A stretch of DNA of 6,075 bases from contig JACXUN010000094.1 of the NCBI GenBank assembly GCA_014763905.1, forward strand, positions 1 through 6,075, written 5' to 3'. The DNA comes from Campylobacterales bacterium (lineage in GTDB: Bacteria; Campylobacterota; Campylobacteria; Campylobacterales; Sulfurovaceae). Positions 1 to 6,075 of the stretch are shown in pieces (positions within the stretch are counted from its first letter, which is position 1; the number at the start of each line of letters is the position of its first letter). The position numbers were made by a program, and so were the translations under genes. The notes under the pieces are model-generated. The model had not been told where the DNA came from. It saw only the letters and a program-made list of their open reading frames with translations, and searched no databases.

Positions 1-1
1 A

Positions 2-100
2 AGCCTAAAAATAGGCAATCTTCAAAAAATAAAATTCTTGAATTAGCTACGGCTAGTCCTACGAATTTTGATTTTTCAAATCTTACCTATTTTTAGGCTA
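2..100. repeat. 99-bp imperfect inverted-repeat element (MITE-like or structured transcript)
   Basis: Bases 2-15 and 86-99 are perfect 14-bp inverted arms. Homology between the arms continues inward, imperfectly, through 16-37 and 63-85 (arms ending AAAATTC and GAATTTT), leaving a 25-nt centre at 38-62. The centre has its own small hairpin, TAGC/GCTA at 44-47 and 52-55. Each outer arm also contains a mini-hairpin: GCCTA/TAGGC at 3-16 and CCTA/TAGG at 86-97. No ORF fits inside. Possible identities are a small non-autonomous repeat, a bidirectional terminator for the minus-strand operon ending at 166, or the folded 5' leader of a transcript leaving the window. The left flank is only one base, so target-site duplication cannot be judged. 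The inverted structure is certain; its function is not. Confidence 0.7.
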
Positions 101-112
101 AAGTATATCAAA

Positions 113-141
113 TTTATAAACAATCTATAATATTTTTTCAA
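113..141 (-). promoter_or_regulatory. Possible sigma70 promoter reading leftwards out of the window
   Basis: On the minus strand, TTGAAA (141-136) is followed by a 17-bp spacer and TATAAA (118-113), close to the sigma70 consensus with ideal spacing. Transcription would begin near 106, just before the inverted-repeat element at 100-2. The promoter lies downstream of the stop of the AsmA-like gene and would serve whatever lies beyond the left edge. The region is very A+T-rich, so a chance match is a real possibility. Confidence 0.35.
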
Positions 142-165
142 TAAGTCCGCCGTATCGATGGCTCT

Positions 166-2190
166 CTAAAACAACCCTTTCAACAAATCTTTGGCTTTAT
201 CAATCGCCTTTTGGCTCTGATTGTTGTCCAAACCGAAATCTTTGAGCTTATCTTTGATCTTCGTGCCGCCCTCTTTCTTGATATAGCTATCTATTTTATC
301 CCCAATTTGATTGCGTAAAAATTGCGAACTATCGATAGTTACTCGTGGTTTTCGGACATCTCCTTTGATCTGTCCTTCTAGATCTTTTTTCTTGATCGTT
401 ACGTGATAGCGGGCATCGATCTTGTCGGTTGATCGATTGAGTTTTGCGTCGGTGAGCGTGATATAATTGTTCTTACTTTTGGCAGCAAAAACAAAATAAA
501 TCATCTCTCTATTGATCGTGGCATTCAAATCGGTTTGATTATAGACCTCTTTGGTCAAATCCAACTGAGTCACCTGTTTGACCAACTCGGTGAGTTGATT
601 GGAGATCAGTTTTGTATTAGGCAGCTCGCTATTGAGTCTACCCTTTTGAGTTTGCAGATTATAATCCAAAACACTGGAAAGTGGAGCCGAAAATATCTGA
701 GGATAATCCAAAGTATTCAAAATATTTTTGAGCGGCACTTGATCGATCTTGGCATGAAGATCTTTATCCGAGAGCGTAAAGTCGATCACCCCTTCCAAAC
801 TCTGCGTCTTCCCCGTTACCTGTAATGTTTTGGCTTGTTTTATCGACCCATCGATGACCAAAGAGCCTCGCAGTACTCTGTTGGTCAGCTCTTGTAGTTG
901 GCTTAGATCGGATGCGGTTAATTGATAATCAGCAGTGAGTGTCGATGCCTTGAGATCATAGAGAATTTTCTCAACATTGAGATCAAACATTTGACTCTTG
1001 ACCGTCGACGTGGCGTGAATTTGATCTTTTTCCATTGCTGCTTCACTATTGAGTTGGATAGCCAGCGGTTTTTGCAGTTTGAGATTAAAGGCTTGGTTAA
1101 CTGTTTTGGTAACCGTTTTGGCATTATGGGTCGCCAAGGTCACCGTCCCATTGAGATTTTTGAGACAGCTTAATGCAACTTTGGCATCCAACTCGCCTTG
1201 TAGATAGACCGGTTGGGCGATCATCGGCAATATCTTATCGATTACGACTCCTTGCATATCGAGTGTGAGTTGATCATCCGACATACTAAGCGTTGCCGTC
1301 CCGCCCAAACTTTTAGTTGTCATATTAAGCTGTAGCTTTTGATTGTCGTGTTGCAGTTTACCTTCGAGTTTGAGTTTGCCGTTGAGATCACTTTTCGTAA
1401 GTGTTTGTAATTTTTTCAGTTCATCTATATCGAGAATAAATCCCGTCACTACTGCCATGGTCTCCAAATTGATCTGACCGTTTTGCAGATACAGTTTAGC
1501 TAAAGAGCTTTGAATCTCTCCATCGATCGAGGCAACCACGCCACGCAATTTGGAGTTCAAAGTTCCTGTCACCGTGGTGCTTGGCAGATCAATCTCAAAA
1601 TCCTTTTTCAACAGCTTCACATTCGGTTTGATCTGATTGAGTGTCAATTTGGCTTCACCGGTTCCCTCTGTTTGGCTGATTTTTGGCATATCGATGTGGA
1701 GATCAAAAAGACCTTTAGCATAATCAGGTTGTCCAGTGAGGGCTAACACTTTTTCTACCTGCCCCTCATGAATATCGACTTGAATATTTCGAGGGGTTTG
1801 CTGATTTATCTCCAATGTATAGTTGACCTTCGATGCCAACGCATCACCCAAACCGGTCACCAAAATATTTTCGATCGACCCTTTGGCATTACCGGCTACA
1901 TCAACCGCTTGCTCTGCCCATTTGACGCTGTAGTTCAGATCAAACAATTGCGACGGCAAATTGAGATCACCGTCGATACCGATATCGATTGCTTTATTGA
2001 CTTGGGCATCGAGAGTAATGTGGTCATAATCAAGTCGATACTGCAATATCTCAACTGTCTCAACCTCATTGACCCGTGAGGCTATCAAGCTAGCCAGATA
2101 GGGTTTGCTCCACGCATTGGCTTTATCGCTAAAGAGTAGGAAAAGTACGGCGGAAATTAGGAATATTAGAAGGATATGTAGTTTTTTCAT
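166..2190 (-). CDS. AsmA-like envelope protein with N-terminal export or anchor segment (674 aa)
   Basis: This is a large, beta-strand-rich, secreted or inner-membrane-anchored protein. Residues 1-26 have a KK start, a hydrophobic core (about 5-20) and an ANA motif before W27, which could be a signal peptidase site or the end of a single transmembrane anchor. The body is made of short alternating polar/hydrophobic strands with many DLN, KLxLxG and LTL patterns and no enzymatic motif. It ends in a GQIKGDVRKPRVTID segment (606-620), then a Lys-rich helical tail finishing LLKGLF. That architecture recalls the AsmA/TamB-type repeating beta-groove family, some members of which are implicated in phospholipid transport between membranes; the family assignment is inference. 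Residues 251-340 and 421-512 look like diverged copies of one unit. The ATG at 2190 is the first start giving a complete signal sequence; no strong Shine-Dalgarno is visible, so translation may be coupled to the gene 35 bp upstream. The stop is TAG at 166-168. Confidence 0.8.
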   Translation of the reverse strand: MKKLHILLIFLISAVLFLLFSDKANAWSKPYLASLIASRVNEVETVEILQYRLDYDHITLDAQVNKAIDIGIDGDLNLPSQLFDLNYSVKWAEQAVDVAGNAKGSIENILVTGLGDALASKVNYTLEINQQTPRNIQVDIHEGQVEKVLALTGQPDYAKGLFDLHIDMPKISQTEGTGEAKLTLNQIKPNVKLLKKDFEIDLPSTTVTGTLNSKLRGVVASIDGEIQSSLAKLYLQNGQINLETMAVVTGFILDIDELKKLQTLTKSDLNGKLKLEGKLQHDNQKLQLNMTTKSLGGTATLSMSDDQLTLDMQGVVIDKILPMIAQPVYLQGELDAKVALSCLKNLNGTVTLATHNAKTVTKTVNQAFNLKLQKPLAIQLNSEAAMEKDQIHATSTVKSQMFDLNVEKILYDLKASTLTADYQLTASDLSQLQELTNRVLRGSLVIDGSIKQAKTLQVTGKTQSLEGVIDFTLSDKDLHAKIDQVPLKNILNTLDYPQIFSAPLSSVLDYNLQTQKGRLNSELPNTKLISNQLTELVKQVTQLDLTKEVYNQTDLNATINREMIYFVFAAKSKNNYITLTDAKLNRSTDKIDARYHVTIKKKDLEGQIKGDVRKPRVTIDSSQFLRNQIGDKIDSYIKKEGGTKIKDKLKDFGLDNNQSQKAIDKAKDLLKGLF

Positions 2191-2225
2191 AATCAGATCG
2201 CTTTTTTATAATGATAGCCATTTTT

Positions 2226-2660
2226 TTATCGTATTTTCTGAATCCTATTCATTCCGAGTCGATAAATTTTAGAAGCAGCTTGCCGATACGTATTGGGAAA
2301 AGTCACTATCACTTCAGCAACCTCTCTGGTATAATGCTCATCATACTCAGCCCCACTTAAATTGGCAGAAGAGCTATAAAACCACCCCACTCTATCCAAC
2401 AATAGATTATGCTCACTTTCTCTAACAACACGAAATGATTGACCGTTTGGCATAATAAATGTACTCTTTTTCGCTCGTCTCACTCGGTTTTTATGCGTAG
2501 TCGGTACACGGGTAAACGATTTCAACTGCTCCAAAGCGTTAACAGTTTGAATGTAATATTTATTAGGAAGTCGCTGCTTAGCCCGATCTATTTTAGAAGC
2601 ATCTTGGGAGATAAACCCAATAGTAGTATCAGTTTGGGTTAAATAAAGCAAATTTTTCAT
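2226..2660 (-). CDS. Short Sua5/YciO/YrdC-family protein (144 aa)
   Basis: Numbering is from the Met at 2660. Residues 8-16 (TQTDTTIGF) match the family's PTDTVYGL-type motif, K28/R30 in KQRLPN match the basic KxRP motif, and SSSANLSG (96-103) matches the TSANxSG nucleotide-binding motif. YrdC-fold proteins of the TsaC/Sua5 type make threonylcarbamoyl-AMP for the t6A modification of ANN-decoding tRNAs. Here the domain is reduced to about 144 residues against roughly 180-200 for TsaC, a short form I associate with Campylobacterota, so activity cannot be assumed. The C-terminal third (about 104-144) is basic with no motif I recognise. An in-frame ATG at 2699 would give 157 aa, but the 13 extra residues (MHCRDQGNPTYIL) are encoded almost wholly by a REP hairpin and precede the natural family start, so 2660 is preferred. 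Neither start has a well-placed Shine-Dalgarno. The gene follows carB and precedes the AsmA-like gene by 35 bp. Confidence 0.85.
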   Translation of the reverse strand: MKNLLYLTQTDTTIGFISQDASKIDRAKQRLPNKYYIQTVNALEQLKSFTRVPTTHKNRVRRAKKSTFIMPNGQSFRVVRESEHNLLLDRVGWFYSSSANLSGAEYDEHYTREVAEVIVTFPNTYRQAASKIYRLGMNRIQKIR

Positions 2661-2666
2661 CAAAAT

Positions 2667-2692
2667 GTAGGTCGGGTTCCCTTGATCCCGAC
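2667..2692 (+). repeat. REP-type palindromic element (GTAG foot plus hairpin)
   Basis: GTAG (2667-2670) directly precedes a 6-bp perfect stem, GTCGGG (2671-2676) with CCCGAC (2687-2692), around a 10-nt loop. A GTAG/GGAG tetranucleotide at the 5' foot of an imperfect hairpin is the hallmark of REP sequences recognised by REP-associated tyrosine (Y1) transposases. This GTCGGG...CCCGAC type with a GTAGGTCGGG edge resembles repeats I recall from many proteobacterial genomes. It is G+C-richer than its surroundings. It fills almost all of the gap between the carB stop and the preferred start of the YrdC-like gene, and could stabilise or attenuate the transcript there. No transposase gene is in the window, and one copy alone does not prove repetition. 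Confidence 0.7.
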
Positions 2693-2700
2693 AATGCATA

Positions 2701-5700
2701 TTAGATTAGGTAGTCTTGCAACGCTTTTGGCTCCAACTCCCCGTTAGAGGCTTTGAGCTCATCAATCGCCAATGCCGCTGCTTTCGCCGCTGCTACCGTT
2801 GTAAAGTAGGCTACATTCGCAGTTAAGACCGATTGACGAATGGTTCTTCCATCTAGCTTGCTTCCCTGATCTTCGCTGGTATTGATCGCCAGCGTGATCT
2901 CACCGTTTTTGATCATATCATCTATATTAGGACGACCTTCTGAAATTTTTAACACTTTGCTGGACGGGATACCGGCAGTTTTCAGGGCTTTGTGCGTGCC
3001 GCCAGTTGCTACAATCTCAAATCCTAAATCGGTAAACAACTTACCGATCTCTCCAAGATACGGCTTATCCGCATCGGCTAAGGAGATAAAAACCTTACCA
3101 CTTAATGGAATGTTATTTTTAGAGGCGAACTGACTCTTGGCAAAACTCACACCAAAACTATGGGAGATACCCATAACCTCTCCGGTCGATTTCATTTCCG
3201 GTCCTAAAAGCAGGTCTGATCCCGGGAGCTTATTGAACGGGAAGACCGCCTCTTTGACCGCGACGTGACCTTTGAGATTTGGCTCCATGATCTTTTTGTC
3301 GAAGTTGACCACATTAAAGGTATCATAGAACTTCAAAGACTCTCGTAAATCTCCCTGCACCATAACGCGGGTCGCTACCTTGGCTAACGGTACACCCGTC
3401 GCTTTGGAGACGAATGGTACTGTTCGAGACGCTCTTGGGTTCACTTCAATGAGATAAATCTCATTTTCAAAAATGGCATACTGAATATTGAGCAGTCCCA
3501 CAACGCCTAGCCCTAGAGCGATCTGTGCCGTCTGTTCTTTGATCTCTTCTACTAACTTTTCAGAGATAGAGAAAGTCGGAAGTGAACACGCCGAGTCACC
3601 GGAGTGAATCCCCGCCTCTTCGATATGCTGCATCACTGAACCAATATAGACCTCTTTGCCGTCTGAGATCGCATCAACATCCAACTCGATGGCGTTATTG
3701 AGGAACTTATCAATGAGTACCGGAGCATCATTGGAGACGCTGACCGCTTCATCCATATATTGTTTAAGTTCCGCATCGGAGTAAACGGTCTTCATCCCTC
3801 GTCCACCTAGAACAAAGCTTGGACGTACCAGCACCGGATATCCGATACGATTGGCAATCGCCATCGCTTCGTCTTTGGCAAATGCGGTTCCGTTAACCGG
3901 TTGCTTCAATCCCAGCTCATGAATAAAGGTCGAAAACTGCTCTCTGTCTTCAGCCAAATCGATCACTTTGGCACTGGTTCCAGCAATCTTCGCTCCAATA
4001 GCGGTTAACCCTTTTGCCAATTTGAGCGGAGTTTGCCCACCAAAATGCACGATCACTCCGTCCGGCTTTTCGACTTCAATAACATTACGCACATGTTCAA
4101 AATCGATCGGCTCAAAGTAGAGTACATCTGAGGTATCATAGTCGGTCGAGACGGTTTCCGGGTTACAGTTGTACATAATCGACTTAACATTCATATCGGC
4201 TAACGCAAAGGCGGCATGAACACAACAGTAATCAAACTCAATTCCTTGACCGATTCGGTTTGGTCCACCGCCGATAACCAGCACCTTTTTCTCTTCGCTT
4301 TTGATTGCTTCTGGTTTCGGCAATTTGGTAATATTGGTCGAAGAGTAGAGATAAGGGGTAAGGGCTTCAAACTCTGCCGCACAGGTATCAACCTCGTTGT
4401 ACTCTAACATTACACCCAATTTCTCTCGTGCATTATAGACATCATTTTCGGTGAACGTCATTCCGTCATTTTTATTGATGATATGGGCGATCATTGCATC
4501 GGAGAATCCGTCTGCTTTAGCCTGTCTTAAACGAGTCGCATCATTGAGCAGAGCAATATCCATGGTCGGTTCAACCGCCGCTAACTCTTCAAACTGATAG
4601 AGGAACCATGGATCAATCTTACAAAGTTCAAAAATTTCTTCAACACTCATCCCTCGTCTAAAGGCTTCAAACACATAACGGATTCGATCAGCATTCGGTC
4701 GTCGAATCTCTCGTACCAACTTATCCTGATCACAGTTGATCTCATCAAATCCAATCAGACCGGTCTCCATAGAGACCAATGCCTTTTGGAACGACTCTTT
4801 GAAGGTTCGACCGATACTCATCACCTCACCGACTGATTTCATCGAGGTAGTCAGCGTCGAGTTCGCCGCCGGGAACTTCTCAAAGGTAAATCGTGGGATT
4901 TTGGTCACGATATAGTCAATCACCGGCTCAAAGCTGGCTGCCGTTCCGGTGATATCATTGGTGATCTCATCGAGTGTAAAGCCCACCGCCAAGAGGGTCG
5001 CGACTTTCGCAATCGGATATCCGGTCGCTTTGGATGCCAATGCCGAACTTCGACTCACCCGTGGGTTCATCTCGATAACGATCATACGTCCGGTTTCCGG
5101 GTTAACCGAGAACTGCACGTTGGAACCACCGGTATCCACCCCGACTTCACGGAGGATTTTAAACGACGCATCTCGCATACGCTGATACTCTTTGTCGGTT
5201 AGTGTCAAAGCCGGAGCAATGGTAATACTGTCTCCCGTATGAACCCCCATCGGATCGAGGTTTTCAATCGAACAGACGACGATACAGTTATCTTCACGAT
5301 CTCGGATAACCTCCATCTCGTACTCTTTCCATCCCAAAAGCGACTCTTCGATCAAAATCTCATTAATCGGACTCGCTTCAAGCCCTCCTTTGACGAGCTG
5401 CTTATACTCATCGATATTATACGCCACCCCTGAACCGCCTCCGGCAAGTGTAAACGACGCACGGATAATCAATGGAAAACCAATCTCTTTGGCAACCTCC
5501 ATCGCTTCATCCATCGTATAGGCATATCGGGAAACCGGAAGATCCATACCGATCTTGATCATCGCCTCTTTAAAAACTTGTCGATCTTCCCCTTTTTTGA
5601 TCGCTTCCGGTTTGGCTCCTAGAAATTCCACCCCATCAAGCATTCCCCGTTCATACATACTCATTGCCACATTCAGTGCGGTCTGTCCCCCCATTGTCGG

Positions 5701-5961
5701 AAGAATCGCATCGACGTTCTCTTTTTGAATGATTTTGGCAATGACCTCTTCGGTAATCGGCTCGACATAAGTTCTATCGGCGAACTCCGGATCGGTCATA
5801 ATCGTTGCCGGATTGGAGTTGATCAGAACGACTCGATATCCCAGCTCTTTGAGTGTTTTGGCAGCTTGCGTACCGGAGTAGTCAAACTCACACGCTTGAC
5901 CAATCACAATAGGACCAGAACCAATTAATAAAATCGTTTGTATATCTGTGCGTTTTGGCAT
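2701..5961 (-). CDS. carB: Carbamoyl phosphate synthase large subunit (1086 aa)
   Basis: Cytoplasmic large subunit of the glutamine-dependent enzyme. It uses bicarbonate, two ATP and ammonia channelled from the CarA glutaminase to make carbamoyl phosphate for pyrimidine and arginine synthesis. It shows the duplicated CarB layout: GSGPIVIGQ (14-22), first ATP-grasp half to about 400 (IEMNPR, 296-301), helical oligomerisation region about 420-545, second half opening with GGGPNRIGQ (564-572) and containing IEVNPR (838-843), then a C-terminal MGS-like regulatory domain from about 955. Residues equivalent to E. coli ATP-site R129, R169, E215, H243, Q285, E299 and N301 are R127, R167, E213, H241, Q283, E297 and N299. 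In the second half R713, H786, Q827, E839 and N841 are present. Effector-pocket equivalents K966, T986, T989, K1005 and N1027 are kept, suggesting UMP/ornithine-type control. Length is near the E. coli 1073 aa, with a small insertion before the MGS domain. The ATG has a good ribosome binding site. carA is not adjacent on the visible upstream side. Confidence 0.98.
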   Translation of the reverse strand: MPKRTDIQTILLIGSGPIVIGQACEFDYSGTQAAKTLKELGYRVVLINSNPATIMTDPEFADRTYVEPITEEVIAKIIQKENVDAILPTMGGQTALNVAMSMYERGMLDGVEFLGAKPEAIKKGEDRQVFKEAMIKIGMDLPVSRYAYTMDEAMEVAKEIGFPLIIRASFTLAGGGSGVAYNIDEYKQLVKGGLEASPINEILIEESLLGWKEYEMEVIRDREDNCIVVCSIENLDPMGVHTGDSITIAPALTLTDKEYQRMRDASFKILREVGVDTGGSNVQFSVNPETGRMIVIEMNPRVSRSSALASKATGYPIAKVATLLAVGFTLDEITNDITGTAASFEPVIDYIVTKIPRFTFEKFPAANSTLTTSMKSVGEVMSIGRTFKESFQKALVSMETGLIGFDEINCDQDKLVREIRRPNADRIRYVFEAFRRGMSVEEIFELCKIDPWFLYQFEELAAVEPTMDIALLNDATRLRQAKADGFSDAMIAHIINKNDGMTFTENDVYNAREKLGVMLEYNEVDTCAAEFEALTPYLYSSTNITKLPKPEAIKSEEKKVLVIGGGPNRIGQGIEFDYCCVHAAFALADMNVKSIMYNCNPETVSTDYDTSDVLYFEPIDFEHVRNVIEVEKPDGVIVHFGGQTPLKLAKGLTAIGAKIAGTSAKVIDLAEDREQFSTFIHELGLKQPVNGTAFAKDEAMAIANRIGYPVLVRPSFVLGGRGMKTVYSDAELKQYMDEAVSVSNDAPVLIDKFLNNAIELDVDAISDGKEVYIGSVMQHIEEAGIHSGDSACSLPTFSISEKLVEEIKEQTAQIALGLGVVGLLNIQYAIFENEIYLIEVNPRASRTVPFVSKATGVPLAKVATRVMVQGDLRESLKFYDTFNVVNFDKKIMEPNLKGHVAVKEAVFPFNKLPGSDLLLGPEMKSTGEVMGISHSFGVSFAKSQFASKNNIPLSGKVFISLADADKPYLGEIGKLFTDLGFEIVATGGTHKALKTAGIPSSKVLKISEGRPNIDDMIKNGEITLAINTSEDQGSKLDGRTIRQSVLTANVAYFTTVAAAKAAALAIDELKASNGELEPKALQDYLI

Positions 5962-5970
5962 CGAATTTTA

Positions 5971-5975
5971 CCCTC
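5971..5975 (-). promoter_or_regulatory. Ribosome binding site of carB
   Basis: The minus strand reads GAGGG with 9 nt to the ATG at 5961, a good Shine-Dalgarno match at workable spacing. It supports this start, which also matches the usual MPKRTDI N-terminus. It is the only clear Shine-Dalgarno among the three genes, in keeping with coupled translation of the two downstream ones. Confidence 0.75.
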
Positions 5976-5990
5976 TAAAGAAATTGGGGG

Positions 5991-5996
5991 ATTATA
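5991..5996 (-). promoter_or_regulatory. carB promoter -10 box (TATAAT)
   Basis: A perfect TATAAT lies on the minus strand 29 bp before the carB ATG, preceded by a T-run (TTTTTTG). No convincing -35 box lies 16-18 bp upstream. That is common for Campylobacterota sigma70 promoters, which rely on the -10 box and T-rich upstream sequence. The expected start near 5984-5985 gives a leader of about 23 nt. A run of five C residues separates the box from that start. Confidence 0.65.
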
Positions 5997-6015
5997 CAAA
6001 AAGGGGACTTAGAGC

Positions 6016-6028
6016 GTGGTTTTACCAC
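6016..6028. promoter_or_regulatory. Small perfect palindrome near the carB -35 position
   Basis: GTGGT (6016-6020) and ACCAC (6024-6028) form a 5-bp inverted repeat around TTT, centred about 28 bp upstream of the TATAAT box. Its place near the -35 region suits an operator half-site pair, but it matches no regulator site I recognise. It has no T-tract on either strand to make it a terminator. A short palindrome like this can occur by chance. Confidence 0.25.
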
Positions 6029-6075
6029 CAAATCATAACCATTTTTAGAGTATGATATTAATTATTGATTTAAAG

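Noticed and set aside
142..165. Rho-independent terminator just after the AsmA-like gene
   Set aside because: Only a 3-bp GCC/GGC pairing around ATCGAT is visible, with no following T-run adjacent to it. This is too weak to call.
1768..2079. Plus-strand open frame of 103 codons inside the AsmA-like gene
   Set aside because: It lies fully within the antisense of a well-supported coding region and shows no recognisable domain. The other plus-strand frames at 535-825, 922-1173 and 1510-1746 are rejected for the same reason.
2191..2225. Internal promoter or terminator between the YrdC-like and AsmA-like genes
   Set aside because: Only a TATAAA-like string and A/T runs are present, with no hairpin and no -35 partner. 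Co-transcription is simpler.
2661..2699. ATG at 2699 as the main start of the YrdC-like protein
   Set aside because: The extension is translated REP sequence and precedes the family's usual start at MKNLLYLTQTDTT. It is kept as a finding rather than as the annotated start.
4200..5928. Several short open frames overlapping carB on both strands
   Set aside because: carB is complete and conserved across this stretch. The frames are composition shadows without motifs or ribosome binding sites of note.
6051..6056. TATGAT on the plus strand as a divergent promoter
   Set aside because: No supporting -35 box is visible and the gene it would serve lies outside the window. In such A+T-rich sequence it is too weak to list.
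1..6075. tRNA or rRNA genes, CRISPR array, defence system or prophage genes
   Set aside because: No cloverleaf, spaced direct repeats or relevant protein motifs were seen. Almost all the sequence is accounted for by three coding regions.

Overview
The window carries three genes on the minus strand, in transcription order carB (5961-2701), a short Sua5/YciO/YrdC-type protein (2660-2226) and a large AsmA-like periplasmic or envelope protein (2190-166). The spacing is tight (41 bp and 35 bp), with no clear terminator between the genes, so they are probably one transcription unit. CarB residue style, the reduced-length YrdC protein and the modest G+C content suggest a member of the Campylobacterota, perhaps Sulfurimonas/Sulfuricurvum-like. 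That placement is inferred from remembered family resemblance, not from a search.

Right edge (5962-6075): a compact carB promoter region with a good ribosome binding site, a perfect TATAAT box, a C-tract directly downstream of the box and a small palindrome near the -35 position. carA is not in the window. carB itself is full length, and every ATP-grasp and allosteric residue checked is conserved.

Centre (2661-2700): the junction between carB and the YrdC-like gene holds a REP-type hairpin with the GTAG foot typical of elements mobilised by REP-associated (RAYT, Y1) transposases. It is open in the reading frame of the downstream gene. A start codon 1 nt after the carB stop would therefore add 13 repeat-derived residues to the YrdC-like protein; the native start is probably 2660.

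Left part (1-2190): the AsmA-like protein contains diverged internal repeats. Beyond its stop lies a 65-bp A+T-rich spacer with a plausible sigma70 promoter firing leftwards. It would start transcription at the edge of a 99-bp element made of two long imperfect inverted arms (2-100), which resembles a small non-autonomous repeat or a structured leader.

The genes do not form an evident single pathway: carbamoyl phosphate synthesis, a carbamoylation-type YrdC fold and an envelope protein. The core content looks ordinary. The points worth a second look are the REP at the gene junction, the left-edge inverted repeat with its promoter, and the carB leader.
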